Shown here: positions 16,986 to 25,260 of the stretch, in pieces | Layout: each line of letters begins with the position of its first letter | How positions within the stretch are numbered: the first letter of the stretch is position 1 | DNA from: Chryseobacterium sp. MYb264 | Lineage (GTDB): Bacteria > Bacteroidota > Bacteroidia > Flavobacteriales > Weeksellaceae | Reading direction: 5' to 3' | Assembly: GCF_035974275.1 (NCBI RefSeq) | Contig: NZ_CP142422.1 | Span: 5,146,001 to 5,210,000 of the forward strand | DNA: 64,000 nucleotides | The notes under the pieces: generated by a model | Database searches by the model: none | The model's input: only the letters and a program-made list of their open reading frames with translations | Told to the model about the DNA's origin: nothing | Translations under genes and position numbers: made by a program

Positions 16986-17618
16986 TTATTTTTTAATGAT
17001 GAATTCCTCCATCGGTACACGAACTTTCTTCATTGTAGAAAGCCAGTCTTTTTCTTCGTCTCTGTAACCAAGATATAGCAAACTTACACTTTTTAAACCT
17101 AATTCGTTTAATCCTAGAATTTCATCGACCACCGCATTGCTGAAACCTTCCGCCGGGGTACTGTCGATTTTCAATTCTGCAGCCTGGGCTAAAGCGAAAC
17201 CTAAAGCAATATACGTTTGTCTTGCGGTATGAGCAAAATGTTCTTCAGGAGTCTGTGCATTATATATTTCTTTAATTTTATCGGTATAACTTCCGAAACG
17301 CCCTCTTGGCAATTCCCTTACATCTGTATGATGATCATACACTTTGTCAATCTTTTCATTGGAGTAGCTGTCCCAGGCTGCAAAAACCAACACATGAGAA
17401 GAGTCTCTCATCACTTCCGGATTTAATGCACCTTCTACCATTTTTTCCTTTAATCCTTGATTTTCAACAATAATTACCTTGAAAGGCTGAAGCCCGGAAG
17501 AAGTAGGAGCCAGTCTTGCTGCTTCCAGTATAGTATGTAAATCTTCTTCCGATACTTTTTTGCTCGGGTCATAAGCCTTTACGGCATGCCTCCAGTTCAA
17601 ATCTTCTATTAATGACAT
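16986..17618 (-). CDS. NAD(P)H-dependent nitroreductase-family oxidoreductase
   Basis: Protein of 210 aa, an FMN-binding nitroreductase: 'WRHAVKAYDPSKKVSEEDLHTILEAARLAPTSSGLQPFKVIIVEN' at the N-terminus and 'QTYIALGFALAQAAELKIDSTPAEGF' plus 'KSVSLLYLGYRDEEKDWL' at the C-terminus. It is the first gene of an operon with ohrR and ohr, which suggests a role in reductive detoxification of organic peroxides or electrophiles. The physiological substrate is not known. Confidence 0.9.
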   Translation of the reverse strand: MSLIEDLNWRHAVKAYDPSKKVSEEDLHTILEAARLAPTSSGLQPFKVIIVENQGLKEKMVEGALNPEVMRDSSHVLVFAAWDSYSNEKIDKVYDHHTDVRELPRGRFGSYTDKIKEIYNAQTPEEHFAHTARQTYIALGFALAQAAELKIDSTPAEGFSNAVVDEILGLNELGLKSVSLLYLGYRDEEKDWLSTMKKVRVPMEEFIIKK

Positions 17619-17678
17619 TTCTATTTATTTTAAAGTTAAACTTGTTTTTTGATTCAGAACTTTTGCCTGATCGAATTA

Positions 17679-17714
17679 ACAATACAAATATATAAACAAT
17701 TGTATTGTGTGCAA
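17679..17714 (-). promoter_or_regulatory. Promoter with overlapping operator for the nitroreductase-ohrR-ohr operon
   Basis: On the minus strand a -33 TTG (17714-17712), exactly 19 bp, then TATATTTG (17692-17685), a perfect TAnnTTTG -7 box. A 9-bp inverted repeat ACAATACAA (17679-17687) / TTGTATTGT (17700-17708) with a 12-bp spacer covers the -7 box and the space before it, where a bound repressor would block RNA polymerase. The half-sites resemble the TACAAT/ATTGTA operator of Bacillus OhrR. Confidence 0.8.
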
Positions 17715-17802
17715 TTTAATTTAGTGAAATTTAACATTTGAAAAAATCTATAATTGTTATTGGTGATAGCTTAAGGTGTTGATTTTTAAATAAAAATAAA
17801 AA

Positions 17803-17829
17803 AAAACTGCATTGAATACATGCAGTTTT
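17803..17829 (-). terminator. Terminator of the DUF4932-like gene
   Basis: AAAACTGCAT (17803-17812) pairs with ATGCAGTTTT (17820-17829), followed on the minus strand by a run of T. It lies 6 bp after the stop codon at 17836. Confidence 0.85.
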
Positions 17830-17835
17830 ACTATT

Positions 17836-18966
17836 TTATAGTTGACCGAGCCATTGAATAAATGCAGGGTAGAAATCATCGATTTTTTCGTTAGGATGTT
17901 TCTTTTTCATGGCTAGTAATCCGTCATTAAATTCTTTCATCTTTGGAAACCCTCTTTCTTTCATCACCTGATTGACGCTGTAATAGGCATGATCTAAGGT
18001 TTTCTGATCATTTTCAAACTTTTCAACACAGAAAAGATAAAAGGCAGCGTAGGTCATATATTCATCAAAAACCTTCTCGGGATTAGGATAATATTGGGTA
18101 CCTTCCTGTTTGGTATTCACCCATTTTTCCCTGTCTTTTAAAGCTTCTTCAATCTCTTTGATGTATTTTTTTGTAGGTGTTCCCACATAATTATGATCAA
18201 TTTCTGTGAACATTCCTCTCGTATTCAAAACTATATTTTCTTTTTCACTAAGAGATTTTTCTTCTTCAATAGGAGGAAGTACCATGACGATTTGCTTAAA
18301 GTCTTTATCTTTATAGCTATCCGTATAATTAAATCCGTTAATTAACGGCGAGCATAAAATTAAGTAGCTGTTTATTTTAGTATTAAAGTTTTTCTCCAGC
18401 CATTTCCACTGCTCATCGAGATTGGCTTGCTTATGATACATGGAAATAATGCTTTTATAATAAGGAAGGTGAGCTTTGTAGAATTTTCGGAAGCCTGATG
18501 TTAAGGCAAAATCTTCAATTTCTTTTTTGTAAGTAGTGATAGGGTTAACTGTGATTTTTTGCCCGGAAACACTTTGAGCCGGAAATAGATAATATGTATT
18601 AGCAACCAGCTGGTTGTTTTTAAAATCATAACTCGTTCCGTTTCCTGTCAGAAATACGTAGTTCAGGGGATTTGCTTTGATTAAAGAATCAAACTTGATA
18701 ATGATTTTTTCATTACCATATTTTTTAAAATGCTGAAGAACATCCTGATAATATTCTCCGTTTTGCTGGATCATATCGTCATTTTCTAAACCAGCCTCGG
18801 TAATGGCGATCATAATATGCAACAATTCTTTCAGCTCATTGATCTCAATTCTTGCGCTTCCCTGATATTCTTTTTTAAATTTTTCATCAAACTGAATCTG
18901 TCTTGTTTCCTGGGCAGTCATCACAAAGTTCAGCAATAAGCTCAGGAGTAAAATGATTCTTTTCAT
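17836..18966 (-). CDS. Exported protein, probably DUF4932 family
   Basis: Protein of 376 aa with a Sec signal peptide (MKRIILLLSLLLNFVMTAQ). The segments 'FALTSGFRKFYKAHLPYYKSIISMY', 'WLEKNFNTKINSYLILCSPLINGFNY', 'TEIDHNYVGTPTKKYI' and 'TYAAFYLFCVEKF' suggest the DUF4932 family, an alpha-rich domain with an E-x-x-H-x-Y-style motif (here E-I-D-H-N-Y). No biochemical function is known to me; a metal-dependent hydrolase-like fold is a guess. It is a single gene with its own terminator. Confidence 0.65.
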   Translation of the reverse strand: MKRIILLLSLLLNFVMTAQETRQIQFDEKFKKEYQGSARIEINELKELLHIMIAITEAGLENDDMIQQNGEYYQDVLQHFKKYGNEKIIIKFDSLIKANPLNYVFLTGNGTSYDFKNNQLVANTYYLFPAQSVSGQKITVNPITTYKKEIEDFALTSGFRKFYKAHLPYYKSIISMYHKQANLDEQWKWLEKNFNTKINSYLILCSPLINGFNYTDSYKDKDFKQIVMVLPPIEEEKSLSEKENIVLNTRGMFTEIDHNYVGTPTKKYIKEIEEALKDREKWVNTKQEGTQYYPNPEKVFDEYMTYAAFYLFCVEKFENDQKTLDHAYYSVNQVMKERGFPKMKEFNDGLLAMKKKHPNEKIDDFYPAFIQWLGQL

Positions 18967-19008
18967 AGATAATTATTAGTTGAAGTATTTTTTAATGTCA
19001 GAAATCTT

Positions 19009-20040
19009 TTATTTATTAATTAAATCACTTCTAAGAATGATATTTTTAATTTCGGTTTCGAAGTAATAGTATAATTCATTGTTTTCATTCATCTGATTTT
19101 CAAGAACAATGATGCTGATGTCGCTTTCCGGAATATAAATATTGAGCGAAGCGAAGCCGTCACCCAACCCTGTATGCCCCAAATAATGAACTTCCTGATC
19201 ATTCACGATTCTGATATTATATCCGTAGCCCATTTTCTCTTTTCCGAAAACATCGTGTTGAGACATCGCTGACGGAGTCGTCATCAAATGATATGTACTG
19301 AAGTTGAGAATTTTATTTTTATGAAGCTGATCATTCCATATTGAGAGGTCTTTTGCGGTAGTGACCACGCCGTCTGCCGGAAGATTTTCATCATTGATAA
19401 AAGAGTCCTCGACGGTACTGAAAATATTATTATTAACCATATGACCGGTAACAAGCTTCCCTTTATTTTCTTTAGAATAGCAGAAAGTATCCTTCATTCC
19501 CAATTGCTGAAAAAGTTCTGTTGCCAGCTGTTTATAGGATTGCCTGGATACATTTTCAATGATTTTTCCTAAAAGAATATTGGAAAGATTTCCATACTTA
19601 AAATCTGTTCCGGGCTCGAAAAGCAAAGGCTTTTCAAGATCTGAAATTCCATGGGTGTGGTTTAAAAGCTGATGAACAGTCACTTTTTCTGCCCAGGGCT
19701 CTGTAAGATTCGGTAAATAACTTTTAATTGGGAATTTTAAATCTACTTTTCCTTTTTCCACTTCTTTCAACAGTAAAACCGCTGTAATCTGCTTGGTATT
19801 CGACATGATTTCGAACTGATCATTAAGCTGCAAGGGCTTTTGATCATTAATATTGTTAAAGCCGTGCGCTCGGGAATACTGTGGTTTTCCATTTTTAGTG
19901 ATCAATACCACTCCGTTAAACATTCTGGGCTCTTTAACATTGATCAGACTGTCTATTTCGAAAATATAATTCGTCTGCGCAAAAGAAGTGAAAAATGAAA
20001 ATAAAAGTAAAAAGGTTACTAGTTTGAAATTCGTCAACAT
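19009..20040 (-). CDS. Exported serine hydrolase, beta-lactamase/DD-peptidase (class C) fold
   Basis: Protein of 343 aa with a Sec signal peptide (MLTNFKLVTFLLLFSFFTSFAQ). Penicillin-recognising motifs: SxxK = SNTK (Ser80-Lys83), YxN = YGN (Tyr149-Asn151), and a C-terminal 'HYLGHTGLGDGF' in place of KTG (His-Thr-Gly, as in esterase/DD-peptidase members). Such proteins include peptidases, esterases and unknown hydrolases; beta-lactam resistance should not be assumed. It is monocistronic. Confidence 0.88.
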   Translation of the reverse strand: MLTNFKLVTFLLLFSFFTSFAQTNYIFEIDSLINVKEPRMFNGVVLITKNGKPQYSRAHGFNNINDQKPLQLNDQFEIMSNTKQITAVLLLKEVEKGKVDLKFPIKSYLPNLTEPWAEKVTVHQLLNHTHGISDLEKPLLFEPGTDFKYGNLSNILLGKIIENVSRQSYKQLATELFQQLGMKDTFCYSKENKGKLVTGHMVNNNIFSTVEDSFINDENLPADGVVTTAKDLSIWNDQLHKNKILNFSTYHLMTTPSAMSQHDVFGKEKMGYGYNIRIVNDQEVHYLGHTGLGDGFASLNIYIPESDISIIVLENQMNENNELYYYFETEIKNIILRSDLINK

Positions 20041-20133
20041 TGGGATCTTGGTTAATTTTGAATTTCAAAAATAGAATTAAAAATTAAATTGAGCTAGTAA
20101 AAGTAGCGGTTTAACAAGGTTTATGGTAAAAAA

Positions 20134-20160
20134 TAAACCATCAAAAAAGATGATGGTTTA
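20134..20160 (-). terminator. Terminator at the end of the trp-lipB operon
   Basis: On the minus strand TAAACCATC (20160-20152) pairs with GATGGTTTA (20142-20134) and is followed by TTTTTTAC. It lies 10 bp after the lipB stop. Confidence 0.85.
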
Positions 20161-20169
20161 GCTGTATTT

Positions 20170-20898
20170 CTATTTGAGTTTTATTTCCGCCTCAAAAACT
20201 TCCTCAAAATGTTTTCTGATCTTCGCTTTAATGTCTTCCATTTCTTCAGGAGTCAAATCTCTTTCAAGCTCTCTTTTCATCGAGGTTACCTGTTTATCTT
20301 TAATGCCACAAGGAACAATGTATTCAAAATAACGCATATCGGTATTTACATTCAGTGCAAAACCGTGCAAGGTGACCCAACGGGAAGCTTTCACCCCCAT
20401 GGCACAGATTTTTCGTGCATAAGGTTTCCCGACATCCAGCCAGACGCCTGTTTCACCGGGAGAGCGTTCTCCTTTTAATCCGTAATCGGCAATGGTTCTA
20501 ATGATCACCTCTTCCAGATTTCTCATGTATTTATGAATATCTGTGAAGAAGTTTTCAAGGTCTAAAACAGGATAACCCACAATTTGACCGTAGCCATGAT
20601 AGGTGATATCGCCGCCGCGATTTACTTTTACAAAAGTGGCATCAATTTCCTTTAATTTATCAATTCCGGCCAACATATTTTCTTCGTGACCACTTTTTCC
20701 TAAAGTATATACATGAGGATGCTCTACTAAAAGAAAATAATTCTGAGTTGTCGTATGTTGTTCAGAAGGTAAATCCCGGTTCTTAATTTTGGTGTCTATA
20801 ATATCTTTCATCAGCTTTTCCTGATAATCCCAAGCGGGCTGATATTCTTTTATGCCTAAATCTTCAAATTCTACTATTTTATTTTGAATTGTGTTCAT
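20170..20898 (-). CDS. lipB: Octanoyltransferase LipB
   Basis: The start is set at the ATG at 20898 (242 aa); the longer frame to 20976 would run back into trpA. Motifs: 'VNRGGDITYHGYGQIVGYPVLDL', the catalytic Lys region 'ARKICAMGVKASRWVTLHGFALNVN' and the catalytic Cys in 'YIVPCGIKDKQVTSMKREL'. LipB transfers octanoyl from acyl carrier protein to lipoyl domains. It follows trpA by about 30 bp and precedes the operon terminator, so it is probably transcribed with trp. Confidence 0.93.
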   Translation of the reverse strand: MNTIQNKIVEFEDLGIKEYQPAWDYQEKLMKDIIDTKIKNRDLPSEQHTTTQNYFLLVEHPHVYTLGKSGHEENMLAGIDKLKEIDATFVKVNRGGDITYHGYGQIVGYPVLDLENFFTDIHKYMRNLEEVIIRTIADYGLKGERSPGETGVWLDVGKPYARKICAMGVKASRWVTLHGFALNVNTDMRYFEYIVPCGIKDKQVTSMKRELERDLTPEEMEDIKAKIRKHFEEVFEAEIKLK

Positions 20899-20930
20899 AC
20901 CATTTTTTGAATAGACAAATTTAGTGATTT

Positions 20931-21665
20931 TTACCCTTTTATGGAATGCACAAAATCTATGGCTTTTGTTTTCCAATCTCTATTTTGTAGTAAAATATTC
21001 ACAAACGCTGTTCCGATGATTCCGCCGTCGGCTTTTTCGGTCACGTTTTCAAAATCCTCTTTTGATTTAATTCCAAAACCGATCATCACAGGATTTTTTA
21101 AGGAAAGAGAAGCTAATCTTGAAAGGTAATCTTCGTTTTTTAAAACTGCATTTTTATTTCCTGTTGTAGATGAGGAGCTTACCGCGTATAGAAACCCTGA
21201 ACTTAATGAATCCAAATATAAAATTCTTTCATCCGAAGTTTCAGGCGTAACTAAAAATGTAAAGTTTAAATTATATTTTTCTAAAATTTTCTGATAATTT
21301 TTTTCAAATTCAATCGGCGGTAAGTCAGGAATAATTAATCCCGAAACACCACTTTCTGAACACTCTTTACAGAAATTTTCAAACCCAAAACTTAAAACAG
21401 GATTAATATAACCCATCAAGATCAAAGGAATTCTAATCTCGTTTTTTATTGATTTTAATTGAGAAAATAGGGTAGAAATGGTCATTCCGTTTTTCAAAGC
21501 TAGTTCGTGAGCTTGTGAAATGACCGGCCCATCGGCAACAGGATCAGAATACGGCATCCCGATTTCGATCATATCGGCTCCCGAATCCTGAATTAATCTA
21601 ATAATATCAGCAGTATCTTCCAGTTGCGGAATTCCTGCGGTGAAGTATATGTTTAGTTTTTTCAT
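20931..21665 (-). CDS. trpA: Tryptophan synthase alpha subunit
   Basis: Protein of 244 aa, somewhat shorter than the usual ~265. The catalytic Glu34 and Asp45 lie in 'GADMIEIGMPYSDPVADGP'. 'LILMGYINPVLSFG', 'GLIIPDLPP', 'LYAVSSSSTTG' and 'IGFGIKSKEDF' complete the TIM barrel. It cleaves indole-3-glycerol phosphate and passes indole to TrpB. Its ATG overlaps the stop of the DoxX-like gene by 4 nt (ATGA), so translation is coupled to that non-trp gene, not directly to trpB. Confidence 0.95.
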   Translation of the reverse strand: MKKLNIYFTAGIPQLEDTADIIRLIQDSGADMIEIGMPYSDPVADGPVISQAHELALKNGMTISTLFSQLKSIKNEIRIPLILMGYINPVLSFGFENFCKECSESGVSGLIIPDLPPIEFEKNYQKILEKYNLNFTFLVTPETSDERILYLDSLSSGFLYAVSSSSTTGNKNAVLKNEDYLSRLASLSLKNPVMIGFGIKSKEDFENVTEKADGGIIGTAFVNILLQNRDWKTKAIDFVHSIKG

Positions 21666-22204
21666 ATTTTTAAAAAGTTTAATAGCATTCCCAATCCCTC
21701 CTGAGCTATCATTAGCGCAAATAGAATAACTATAATCAATAATATTTTCAGAATAATTTTTTTATTTGAAAAATTGAAGTCTAGCTTTGAGAGTTTAATC
21801 ATATTGATTAATTTCTCTTTATTCATAAAAAGAACAATCAATACTATAATTTGATATATAATTGCGTTGGCCATTGCGCCTCTGTGGACTCCATAAAAGT
21901 AATCCTGTAAAATAACATTGATCAGAATAGCTGATAATACAAATCCTCCGATAATTCTCGTTCTTGGAACTAAGAAAAGTATAGATCCTAAAATTTCAAA
22001 TATTCCTAAAATTACAGCATACGTTTTAGAATAAGAATAAAAAGCCCACATAAGACTCATTCCATCGTAGGAAAACAAGGGTCTTGTGTATTCGTTAATA
22101 TCTCCAAATTGGAGAGCTTTTGCCTCCCCGTAAATACTCATATAAAATGCTACAAAAATTACAAAAGACCATTCTAAGATGTTGAGAAATTCTTTTTTAG
22201 TCAT
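21662..22204 (-). CDS. DoxX-like membrane protein inserted between trpB and trpA
   Basis: The start is taken as the ATG at 22204 (180 aa), which overlaps the trpB stop by 8 nt (ATGACTAA). Four or five hydrophobic segments are visible ([79 protein letters not shown]). The core '[37 protein letters not shown]' resembles DoxX/DoxD-type membrane proteins. The role is unknown; nothing links it to tryptophan chemically. The 3' overlap with trpA is 4 nt. Confidence 0.7.
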   Translation of the reverse strand: MTKKEFLNILEWSFVIFVAFYMSIYGEAKALQFGDINEYTRPLFSYDGMSLMWAFYSYSKTYAVILGIFEILGSILFLVPRTRIIGGFVLSAILINVILQDYFYGVHRGAMANAIIYQIIVLIVLFMNKEKLINMIKLSKLDFNFSNKKIILKILLIIVILFALMIAQEGLGMLLNFLKI

Positions 22205-23384
22205 TTTCCAAATGCTGCAAATACGTTTCCATATCCTTGTCGCCACGGCCGCTCAAACAAATTACGACCACATCATTTTCATTGAATTTCTTTTTGTCTA
22301 AAACCGCCAGCGCATGAGAACTTTCCAAAGCGGGAATAATACCTTCTAGTTTTGTCAGTTCAAAAGCAGATTTCAGAGCTTCATCATCGTTAATGCTGAA
22401 AAACTCTGCGCGATTTTCCTTAAATAAATGAGCATGAAATGGTCCGATTCCCGGATAATCCAATCCAGCAGAAATAGAATGGGGCTCGATGACCTGACCG
22501 TCTTCCGTTTGCATCACCAAACTTTTACTGCCATGCAAAACGCCTAAAGTTCCTAAAAAAGTAGTGGCTGCAGATTTTCCTGAATCGATGCCAAAACCAC
22601 CGGCTTCGGCGGCAATAATTTTTACATTTTCTTCATTCACAAAATGATAAAAAGTCCCTGCAGCATTGCTTCCGCCGCCAACGCACGCGATAACATAATC
22701 GGGATTGGAACGACCGATTTTCTCCTGAAGCTGTTCCTTAATTTCCTGTGAAATAATACTCTGAAATCTCGCAACCAAATCAGGAAAAGGATGCGGACCG
22801 ACTACGCTTCCAATTACATAATGCGTGGTCACTGGATTATTGATCCAGTCTTTCAACGCTTCATTGACAGCATCTTTCAGCGTTTTTGAACCTGAAGTTG
22901 CCGCGATAACTTCTGCACCCAGCATTTTCATTCTTGCCACATTCGGAGCCTGCCTCTGAATATCGATTTCACCCATGTAAACGATACATTCAAGACCTAA
23001 TAAAGCACAGGCCGTTGCCGTTGCAACACCATGTTGTCCGGCTCCGGTTTCTGCAATAATTCTGCGTTTTCCGAGACGCTTTGCTAATAAAACCTGTCCG
23101 AGTGCATTGTTGATTTTGTGTGCTCCGGTATGATTCAGGTCTTCTCTTTTCAGATAGATTTGAGTATTGTATTTCTGACTTACATTTTTTGCGAAATATA
23201 ATGGCGTAGCACGTCCGACATAATTTTTTAATAAATCCTGATATTCCTGTTGAAAATCTTCCGATTCAATAATTTCAAGATAATTTTTCTGTAATTCCTC
23301 TACATTGGGATAAAGCATTTCGGGGATAAAAGCACCTCCGAAGTCTCCATAATATCCATGTTTATCTGGATTTTTATAATTCAT
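22197..23384 (-). CDS. trpB: Tryptophan synthase beta subunit
   Basis: Protein of 395 aa, normal length. The PLP lysine is Lys90 in '[13 protein letters not shown]'. '[27 protein letters not shown]', the phosphate-binding '[15 protein letters not shown]' and the COMM-domain region '[14 protein letters not shown]' are all present. It condenses indole and serine. Its start overlaps the end of an unrecognised gene by 11 nt and its stop overlaps the start of the DoxX-like gene. Confidence 0.97.
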   Translation of the reverse strand: MNYKNPDKHGYYGDFGGAFIPEMLYPNVEELQKNYLEIIESEDFQQEYQDLLKNYVGRATPLYFAKNVSQKYNTQIYLKREDLNHTGAHKINNALGQVLLAKRLGKRRIIAETGAGQHGVATATACALLGLECIVYMGEIDIQRQAPNVARMKMLGAEVIAATSGSKTLKDAVNEALKDWINNPVTTHYVIGSVVGPHPFPDLVARFQSIISQEIKEQLQEKIGRSNPDYVIACVGGGSNAAGTFYHFVNEENVKIIAAEAGGFGIDSGKSAATTFLGTLGVLHGSKSLVMQTEDGQVIEPHSISAGLDYPGIGPFHAHLFKENRAEFFSINDDEALKSAFELTKLEGIIPALESSHALAVLDKKKFNENDVVVICLSGRGDKDMETYLQHLEND

Positions 23385-23937
23385 TTTGTAATGTATTTAT
23401 GAATGAAATATTGTATTCAAACTGTTGTTTTGTAATCTGCTTATTTTTAAATAATAATTGAATTTTAGCGGTTAAATCAATTAACATTGCCAAATTTGGT
23501 TTAGATTGATACCTATTGACCGCAATTTCCAGATTGTCTATCAGGAAGTAAGAATCCAGCTTTTCATATAAACAGAAAATCTTACAGTAAACAATTCCGA
23601 AATCATATTTTACAATTGCTTTTACATTGTTATCTAATAATTTATCGGCAATAACAACAAGGTGGTAGCTATCCCAAAGATGAATGGTCTCAAAAAAATA
23701 CTGAATGTCTTCTCTGTTAAAATTTTTAATAATATCAATGAAATCACTTAATAACCCACCGATGTACCAACTTTCTGTATTGCTGTCATTCTGAGAAATA
23801 AATGTATGTAAATTCTCAATCTTTTCATTTTTAAACTTTATAGGGAAAAAAGCCTGATGAACAGATTGGCCTAGTGATCTAAAATTCATCCGTTTCATCT
23901 TTAAAAGTTTTAATTCTTTCGAATAATATCTTTTCAA
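23374..23937 (-). CDS. Protein of unknown function immediately upstream of trpB
   Basis: Protein of about 187 aa (nearby ATGs make the start uncertain). No signal peptide or membrane segment; alpha-rich and aromatic ('[24 protein letters not shown]', '[33 protein letters not shown]'). No family was recognised. The size and character would fit an immunity-type or small regulatory protein, but that is only an impression. The stop lies 11 nt inside trpB, so its translation probably couples to trpB. Confidence 0.65.
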   Translation of the reverse strand: MKRYYSKELKLLKMKRMNFRSLGQSVHQAFFPIKFKNEKIENLHTFISQNDSNTESWYIGGLLSDFIDIIKNFNREDIQYFFETIHLWDSYHLVVIADKLLDNNVKAIVKYDFGIVYCKIFCLYEKLDSYFLIDNLEIAVNRYQSKPNLAMLIDLTAKIQLLFKNKQITKQQFEYNISFINTLQNEL

Positions 23938-23976
23938 TGTGTGTTGTTTTTTGTGTTTATTTAAATATTTTAGAGG

Positions 23977-24024
23977 AAGTCCCGCAGGGACGACTTAAGA
24001 CAGAATTGGATGCTAGTCCAATTT
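23977..24024 (+). repeat. REP-like double palindrome, downstream side of the RAYT gene
   Basis: Two adjacent palindromes: GTCCC-GCA-GGGAC (23979-23991) and ATTGGA-TGCTAG-TCCAAT (24005-24022), joined by GACTTAAGACAGA. The same composite is found inverted at 24511-24560. Confidence 0.8.
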
Positions 24025-24041
24025 AAATTATAGAATTATTT

Positions 24042-24494
24042 TTAATCCCATAAATACCTTTCATCATATTTCATTTTTTGTTTTTCCAGCATTTCTACCA
24101 GTTCATCTTTATAGCTTTTAGTTTGATGATGCTCTCTCTGATTTTTAATATAATTCTTTACTGCATATACATTCTCCTCATTGATGGAAAACGCTCCATA
24201 ACCATCTTGCCAAAAGAAATTTTCATATTTCTTTCCCTTTGTTTTAATCCATTTTGAAGAATGCGCTTTCACTTCCTGTACCAGTTTCATTAGAGCAATT
24301 TTTTTAGATAACAAACAAAGGATGTGGATATGATTATCTGTTCCTCCAATTTGTAATGCTTTACTGTCACGGTCTTTGCATAATACGGCAATATAAGAAA
24401 ACAGTTCTTTCTCTATTTTTTCATCAATGAAATCTTCTCTCTGTTTTGTACTAAAAACTATGTGAACGTAGTTTTTGACTAATGATTGTGACAT
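24042..24494 (-). CDS. REP-associated tyrosine transposase (RAYT / IS200-like Y1 family)
   Basis: The start is set at the ATG at 24494 (150 aa); the upstream in-frame codons run through a palindrome. 'KNYVHIVFSTKQRE' at the N-terminus, the HUH motif His55-Ile-His57 in 'GGTDNHIHILCLL', 'NFFWQDGYGAFSI' and the catalytic tyrosine Tyr115 in 'YIKNQREHH' define a single-tyrosine HUH nuclease of the RAYT (TnpA-REP) group. RAYTs cut REP sequences and are usually single-copy and domesticated. It lies between trpF and a gene upstream of trpB, bracketed by inverted REP-like palindromes. Confidence 0.92.
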   Translation of the reverse strand: MSQSLVKNYVHIVFSTKQREDFIDEKIEKELFSYIAVLCKDRDSKALQIGGTDNHIHILCLLSKKIALMKLVQEVKAHSSKWIKTKGKKYENFFWQDGYGAFSINEENVYAVKNYIKNQREHHQTKSYKDELVEMLEKQKMKYDERYLWD

Positions 24495-24510
24495 TTTGTT
24501 TGTGTTTTTT

Positions 24511-24560
24511 TTAATCGGATTAGCATCCGATCCTGTTATAAGTCGTCCTTTCAGGACTCC
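24511..24560 (-). repeat. REP-like double palindrome, upstream side of the RAYT gene (inverted copy)
   Basis: ATCGGAT-TAGC-ATCCGAT (24514-24531) and GTCCT-TTC-AGGAC (24545-24557) are joined by a linker that on the minus strand reads GACTTATAACAGG. The order and linker match the copy at 23977-24024 in opposite orientation, with compensating stem changes. Confidence 0.8.
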
Positions 24561-24563
24561 CAT

Positions 24564-25235
24564 TTATATCATATCTTTAAATACTTTTATTGTTTTTATA
24601 TTTTTTATTCCGGGCTCAATCTCAAATTTTGAATTAATATCTAAAGCAAACGGTTTTTTATTTAAAATATTCAATTGATTTATATTTTCCTCTGAAATTC
24701 CGCCACTTAAAAAATAGGGAAGAGGAATTTCAATTGCATTCAGAATATTCCAGTCAAACTGTTTTCCTGTGCCTCCGAATGCTGTTGAATCAGTGTCGAA
24801 CAGGAGGTAGTTGATGGTAGACAGTTGATGGTTGATGGTTTGATGGATTTTACTTTCAACGTCTGACTCCTCACTTCCTATCCTGATTACCTTAATAATT
24901 CCGGTTTCAGTATTTAATTTTTTTCTTAATTCTAAAATATAAATTTCATCTTCATCGCCATGGAGTTGTATGAAATTGAGGTTGGCTTTTTTTGTTATTT
25001 CAATAACTTTTTCCAAATTTTCATTGACAAAAACTCCGATTTTTCCTTTGTGATTAATCGTTGAAATTTCATCCAAACTCAAATGATTCAAAACATATCT
25101 TGGCGATTTTTCGTAAAAAATAAAACCAAGAAAATCTACATTCATAGCAATTAATTCATGAATTTGGTCTAACTGAGTTAAACCGCAGACTTTTAGTTTT
25201 GTTTTATCCTGATTAGTAGATGATTGGTGAGTCAT
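24564..25235 (-). CDS. trpF: Phosphoribosylanthranilate isomerase
   Basis: Protein of 223 aa. The catalytic Cys lies in 'LKVCGLTQLDQ', 'FIQLHGDE' is the central strand, and the catalytic Asp lies in 'LLFDTDSTAFGGTGKQFDW', with 'FLSGGISEENI' and 'ALDINSKFEIEPGIKNI' binding phosphate. The first 13 residues (MTHQSSTNQDKTK) form an unusual polar extension. A heptanucleotide array at 24806-24840 encodes 'TINHQLSTINY' just before the catalytic-Asp strand; the frame is open. It is followed directly by the RAYT cassette. Confidence 0.93.
   Translation of the reverse strand: MTHQSSTNQDKTKLKVCGLTQLDQIHELIAMNVDFLGFIFYEKSPRYVLNHLSLDEISTINHKGKIGVFVNENLEKVIEITKKANLNFIQLHGDEDEIYILELRKKLNTETGIIKVIRIGSEESDVESKIHQTINHQLSTINYLLFDTDSTAFGGTGKQFDWNILNAIEIPLPYFLSGGISEENINQLNILNKKPFALDINSKFEIEPGIKNIKTIKVFKDMI
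24806..24840 (+). repeat. Heptanucleotide array inside trpF (5 units)
   Basis: Consecutive 7-mers GGTAGTT, GATGGTA, GACAGTT, GATGGTT, GATGGTT lie in the coding sequence. The unit is nearly the same as that of the array in trpG. Confidence 0.75.
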
Positions 25236-25260
25236 TGTTACACTTCTAGACGTTTGATCA

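Noticed and set aside
19009..20040. Beta-lactamase resistance gene
   Set aside because: Motifs show only the penicillin-recognising serine-hydrolase fold with HTG instead of KTG; this large family is mostly not resistance enzymes.
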